From positions 94,208,501 through 94,272,500 of the forward strand of contig NC_133026.1 of NCBI RefSeq assembly GCF_048771995.1: a DNA stretch of 64,000 nt, read 5' to 3'. Both the position numbers and the translations under genes were made by a program. Position 1 is the first letter of the stretch. The number at the start of each line of letters is the position of its first letter. This document shows positions 61,196 to 64,000 of this stretch, in pieces. This stretch comes from Taeniopygia guttata (taxonomy: Eukaryota > Chordata > Aves > Passeriformes > Estrildidae). The notes beneath the pieces are model-generated. The model was given only the letters and a program-made list of their open reading frames with translations. It made no database searches and was not told the DNA's origin.

Positions 61196-64000
61196 TACCT
61201 AGGTTTTCAACTTTTTAAGCACAGCTTTGCAGCCACATGGTAGTTTAAGCTTTTTAGTGTCATTTCTAGTAGATGTAAACTGATGTGTTGTGCTTGCAAA
61301 ACGTAAAGGTTGATTTTTGTGTATTTAGAGAACTTTTAAGGTTCGTTTGTAAAATTACATATCAGGCATTTGAAAGGTTTTGCTTGACCTTGAAGATTGA
61401 TTTGCAAGTTTAAATAACCATTTCAGTGTGGTAAGGCTGGTTGTTGGCACCAGAATTAGTATTAAGCACAGCTTTTCCTCTGAAGATACCAATCAAATGA
61501 CAACTTGCAACAAACTTCCAAACTTCCTTATTTTTTTGGCTTTTAGCTAAAATAAGTGGTTTGGAACTATTGGTCTGTTTGTTTCTTTCCCCTGAGGTTT
61601 ATCTGCATGGTATATGTTCTCTTTGTTGGTATTACCTGAATTTGGAAATATTTGTTCACTATAACTTATTCTGCTGCTTTGCTGCTGTGCATGCCTTGCG
61701 TAAATCAAGGACTAGAGATATTAAAGGGGACAACAAAACAAAGTCTGGCTCAGGCTGAAGAAAATCCTGTCCAAAGTGCTTCCTCTATGTTTCTCTTCAT
61801 GTGTTCAACATGGCTTGTCCTGCCCTTTAATTTCATTTTCTCATCTGACTGAGGTGAGGAAGGGGAGATTTCAGTACTTAGTCTTCAGTTTTTTGCTTGT
61901 TTCTAGGCAGGCTTTTCCTTCCTCCTGAATGTGAGGACTGCAATGGAGCTTTTATATTAAAAAAAACATATATAAAGTCTGGATTAACCAACCCATGAAT
62001 AATTAGCCTTCAGAGTCCTGATCTGTTGCCTATTTCCATTCTGGCTAAAGTTAAGGAGTAACTGCAACGCATCATAGCCAGATGATCTATCTAGCAATGG
62101 TGTATTAATGCCATGCAATTGTAGAGATGTCCTGGACTTTATTAATTTATTAGCAGAATGCTTTTTTCAATCTATTTTTATTCCATTCAAACTTCATTTG
62201 ATTTGAATGAGTAAGGGAAATGGCCACTTCCATTCAGATTGGAATTGTGGATAATCAAGTAGTCCTTTTGGAAAAAATGCTTGTTGACTGATGTTTTCAA
62301 GCCTTTTGTGTAAAATCTCAACTTAAATGTGGACTTTCAGTGGTTAGTCAGTCAACTATTTAAATAAGATATTTTTACCTTGAATAAAATTTTGTCATTG
62401 AATTTGATTTACTGAGGTTTTGGAACTGAACCATTTGGACAGGTGCCAGTTTCTACTTGCCTTTTTGTACCTAGAGCTGGATCCTGGAAATGAATTCTGC
62501 TTACATTTTCCTCACTGATTTCTTTTGCACTTCACTGCAAGGACAGTGGGTATCACAGTCTGGAGGATTGCATTTTCCTTCAACCATAAAAAGTATTTCC
62601 TAAAAAATATTTCCTGGGCATATTCATGTTGGTTTCACTGTATTCACACTGCTATTCCAGTGTCTTTACTGAAAAACCTGCAGCTGTTGTTTTCTGTCAT
62701 GTGCTGGGCTGCTTCTTTCCAGAATAAGTATTCTTTGGACTTCCCACTGGTGAGTGATACCTTTCCAGCATTGATTTGTGGCCAGCTGTATCTTGGGAGT
62801 TGCTTGGCTCTAGCACCAGTTCAGAGAAGTTTTTGGCCTCTGTGTGTGGACTTTCTTTCTCCATCACTGTCTCCAGCTATCTGCTTCAAGTAACCACCAA
62901 GCAGAGGTTTTGCTGCCACTGCATGCTGGATGCAGCCATTTAACTCACAGCCAGCCTTTCTGCTGTTGCTTCTGTCTGTAGCCTCATGCTGCTACTTGGA
63001 CTTGATTGAAGGAGAATTATAGGCAAAACAATTCTGCCTTGCATCTTAAATCTCTATGAGCCCCTTCACTTGCTACCTTACCATTCAGGACCTGCTACTG
63101 GATCCTGACAAGTATTATATTCCTGGGAATCCTTCCCTCCCTTTGTATCTGCAAGTGCTAGATAATTTCTTTTTTTGTACTGAGGTCTCTAGTGCTTTGT
63201 TTTGCTCTTTTGAGAGAGTAGCTCTTATTCCAGGAAACTTGTTTAAGGGATGTCCTACCAAGAAATCTGCTTGTGTCTTGATGTGATGCTTTTATTTTCA
63301 CTTTTCTTTGGAGTCATGTTCACTATGCTCTACCCCAAGTAATAATTAGACTGTTGGATTCCTTGGTTAACTCTCCTTCTCTGATAGTAAAGGGAAAAAA
63401 ATACGTAAAAAAATGTCAATCTCTTTTGAGAGGAGAGGGAGAGATTCCAAACAAATATGGTTACATGTAGTAATAAAAAAATCACAAATCATAGTAATTC
63501 TGGCTAAAAAAACCCCAGGGGCCTTGGAGAAAGCTACTTAAAAAATGAAAAAAATCCATCATTTAACAACTTGATTTAAATCAAATCATACTGCATGTCA
63601 ATTTAAATCATGCATTATCCTTTCTAAGGAGGAATAGTTATACCCTTTGAATTGCGTTAATTAAGTTTCTAGTCAGAGCTGAGAGATTTAAATAACTTGG
63701 AAAAAAAAAGGTTGGGGAGGTATCGTTTTATTTTGTGTGTTAGTGTTGAGCTTGACTTTTGGGGAATGGGAAGTGATGGAGCCACTGGTAGCATAAAATT
63801 GAAATGCTGAATGTGAAATTTAGTCTTTGTATCCTTATGTATGTTCTTTAGGTGGCATTCCTGTTTTTATACTAAAAAAATTGAAAGATTTTTTTTATCT
63901 GCAGTTTCTACTGTGAATTACAGAATCAAAGCTCCAAACTGCAACTTAATTCCTCCCTAAAGTAGCTGATATTTTGCTGTTGGTGTATGCAAGGGTTTCT

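Larger units (their letters stand above)
58664..64000 (+). other. probable FBXO15 intron 8 or region before its last exons
   Basis: Starts with the exon 8 donor GTAAAG. No sequence matching the C-terminal third of FBXO15 was found by eye, so the gene probably continues past the window. Contains the candidate early terminal exon at 61,119 and small tandem repeats. Confidence 0.55.

Noticed and set aside
62525-62893. 122-codon frame downstream of FBXO15 exon 8
   Set aside because: No match to the missing FBXO15 C-terminus and no recognisable domain.

Overview
The window reads as nuclear DNA of a bird. The interspersed repeats are CR1 LINE fragments with typical avian 3' ends plus one retroviral solo LTR. 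No mammalian-type SINEs were noticed. The two genes form a head-to-head pair also seen on human chromosome 18q22 (TIMM21 and FBXO15). A songbird is possible but not shown.

Layout. Bases 1 to about 36,400 form a long AT-rich intergenic stretch with no gene I can support. It holds a 485-bp reverse-strand solo LTR with a 5-bp target duplication (7,488-7,972), two CR1 3' ends (about 11,815-11,942 and 24,112-24,172), a decayed TOPORS-like RING-finger fragment (about 24,815-25,060), simple repeats, and a possible poly(A)-tailed retrocopy (about 29,504-29,735). In human the next gene beyond TIMM21 is CYB5A. I see none of its exons here, so it probably lies left of the window.

Bases 37,113-41,723 (minus strand) hold a complete TIMM21 coding sequence. 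Its six exons give 238 residues: an Arg-rich mitochondrial presequence, one transmembrane segment and the conserved intermembrane-space domain. A reverse-strand CR1 fragment lies just beyond its 3' end.

Bases about 41,440-43,330 are a GC-rich bidirectional promoter. A truncated CR1 of about 0.8 kb sits in the middle, so the CpG-rich DNA is split into a TIMM21 half and an FBXO15 half.

Bases 43,229-58,663 (plus strand) hold the first eight coding exons of FBXO15, about 351 residues including the F-box. The last third of the protein was not found and probably lies to the right. An alternative last exon with a poly(A) signal (61,119-61,178) and an in-frame 60-nt cassette exon in intron 3 (49,338-49,397) are possible. 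Introns 1-5 are all phase 2, so exons 2-5 could each be skipped without shifting frame.

The genes act in different places. TIMM21 works in mitochondrial protein import and FBXO15 is an SCF ubiquitin-ligase receptor. What they share is the divergent promoter. I found no convincing new biological system. The most useful observations are the CR1-split promoter, the unusual splice-site repeats in TIMM21 intron 2, and the possible alternative FBXO15 exons.
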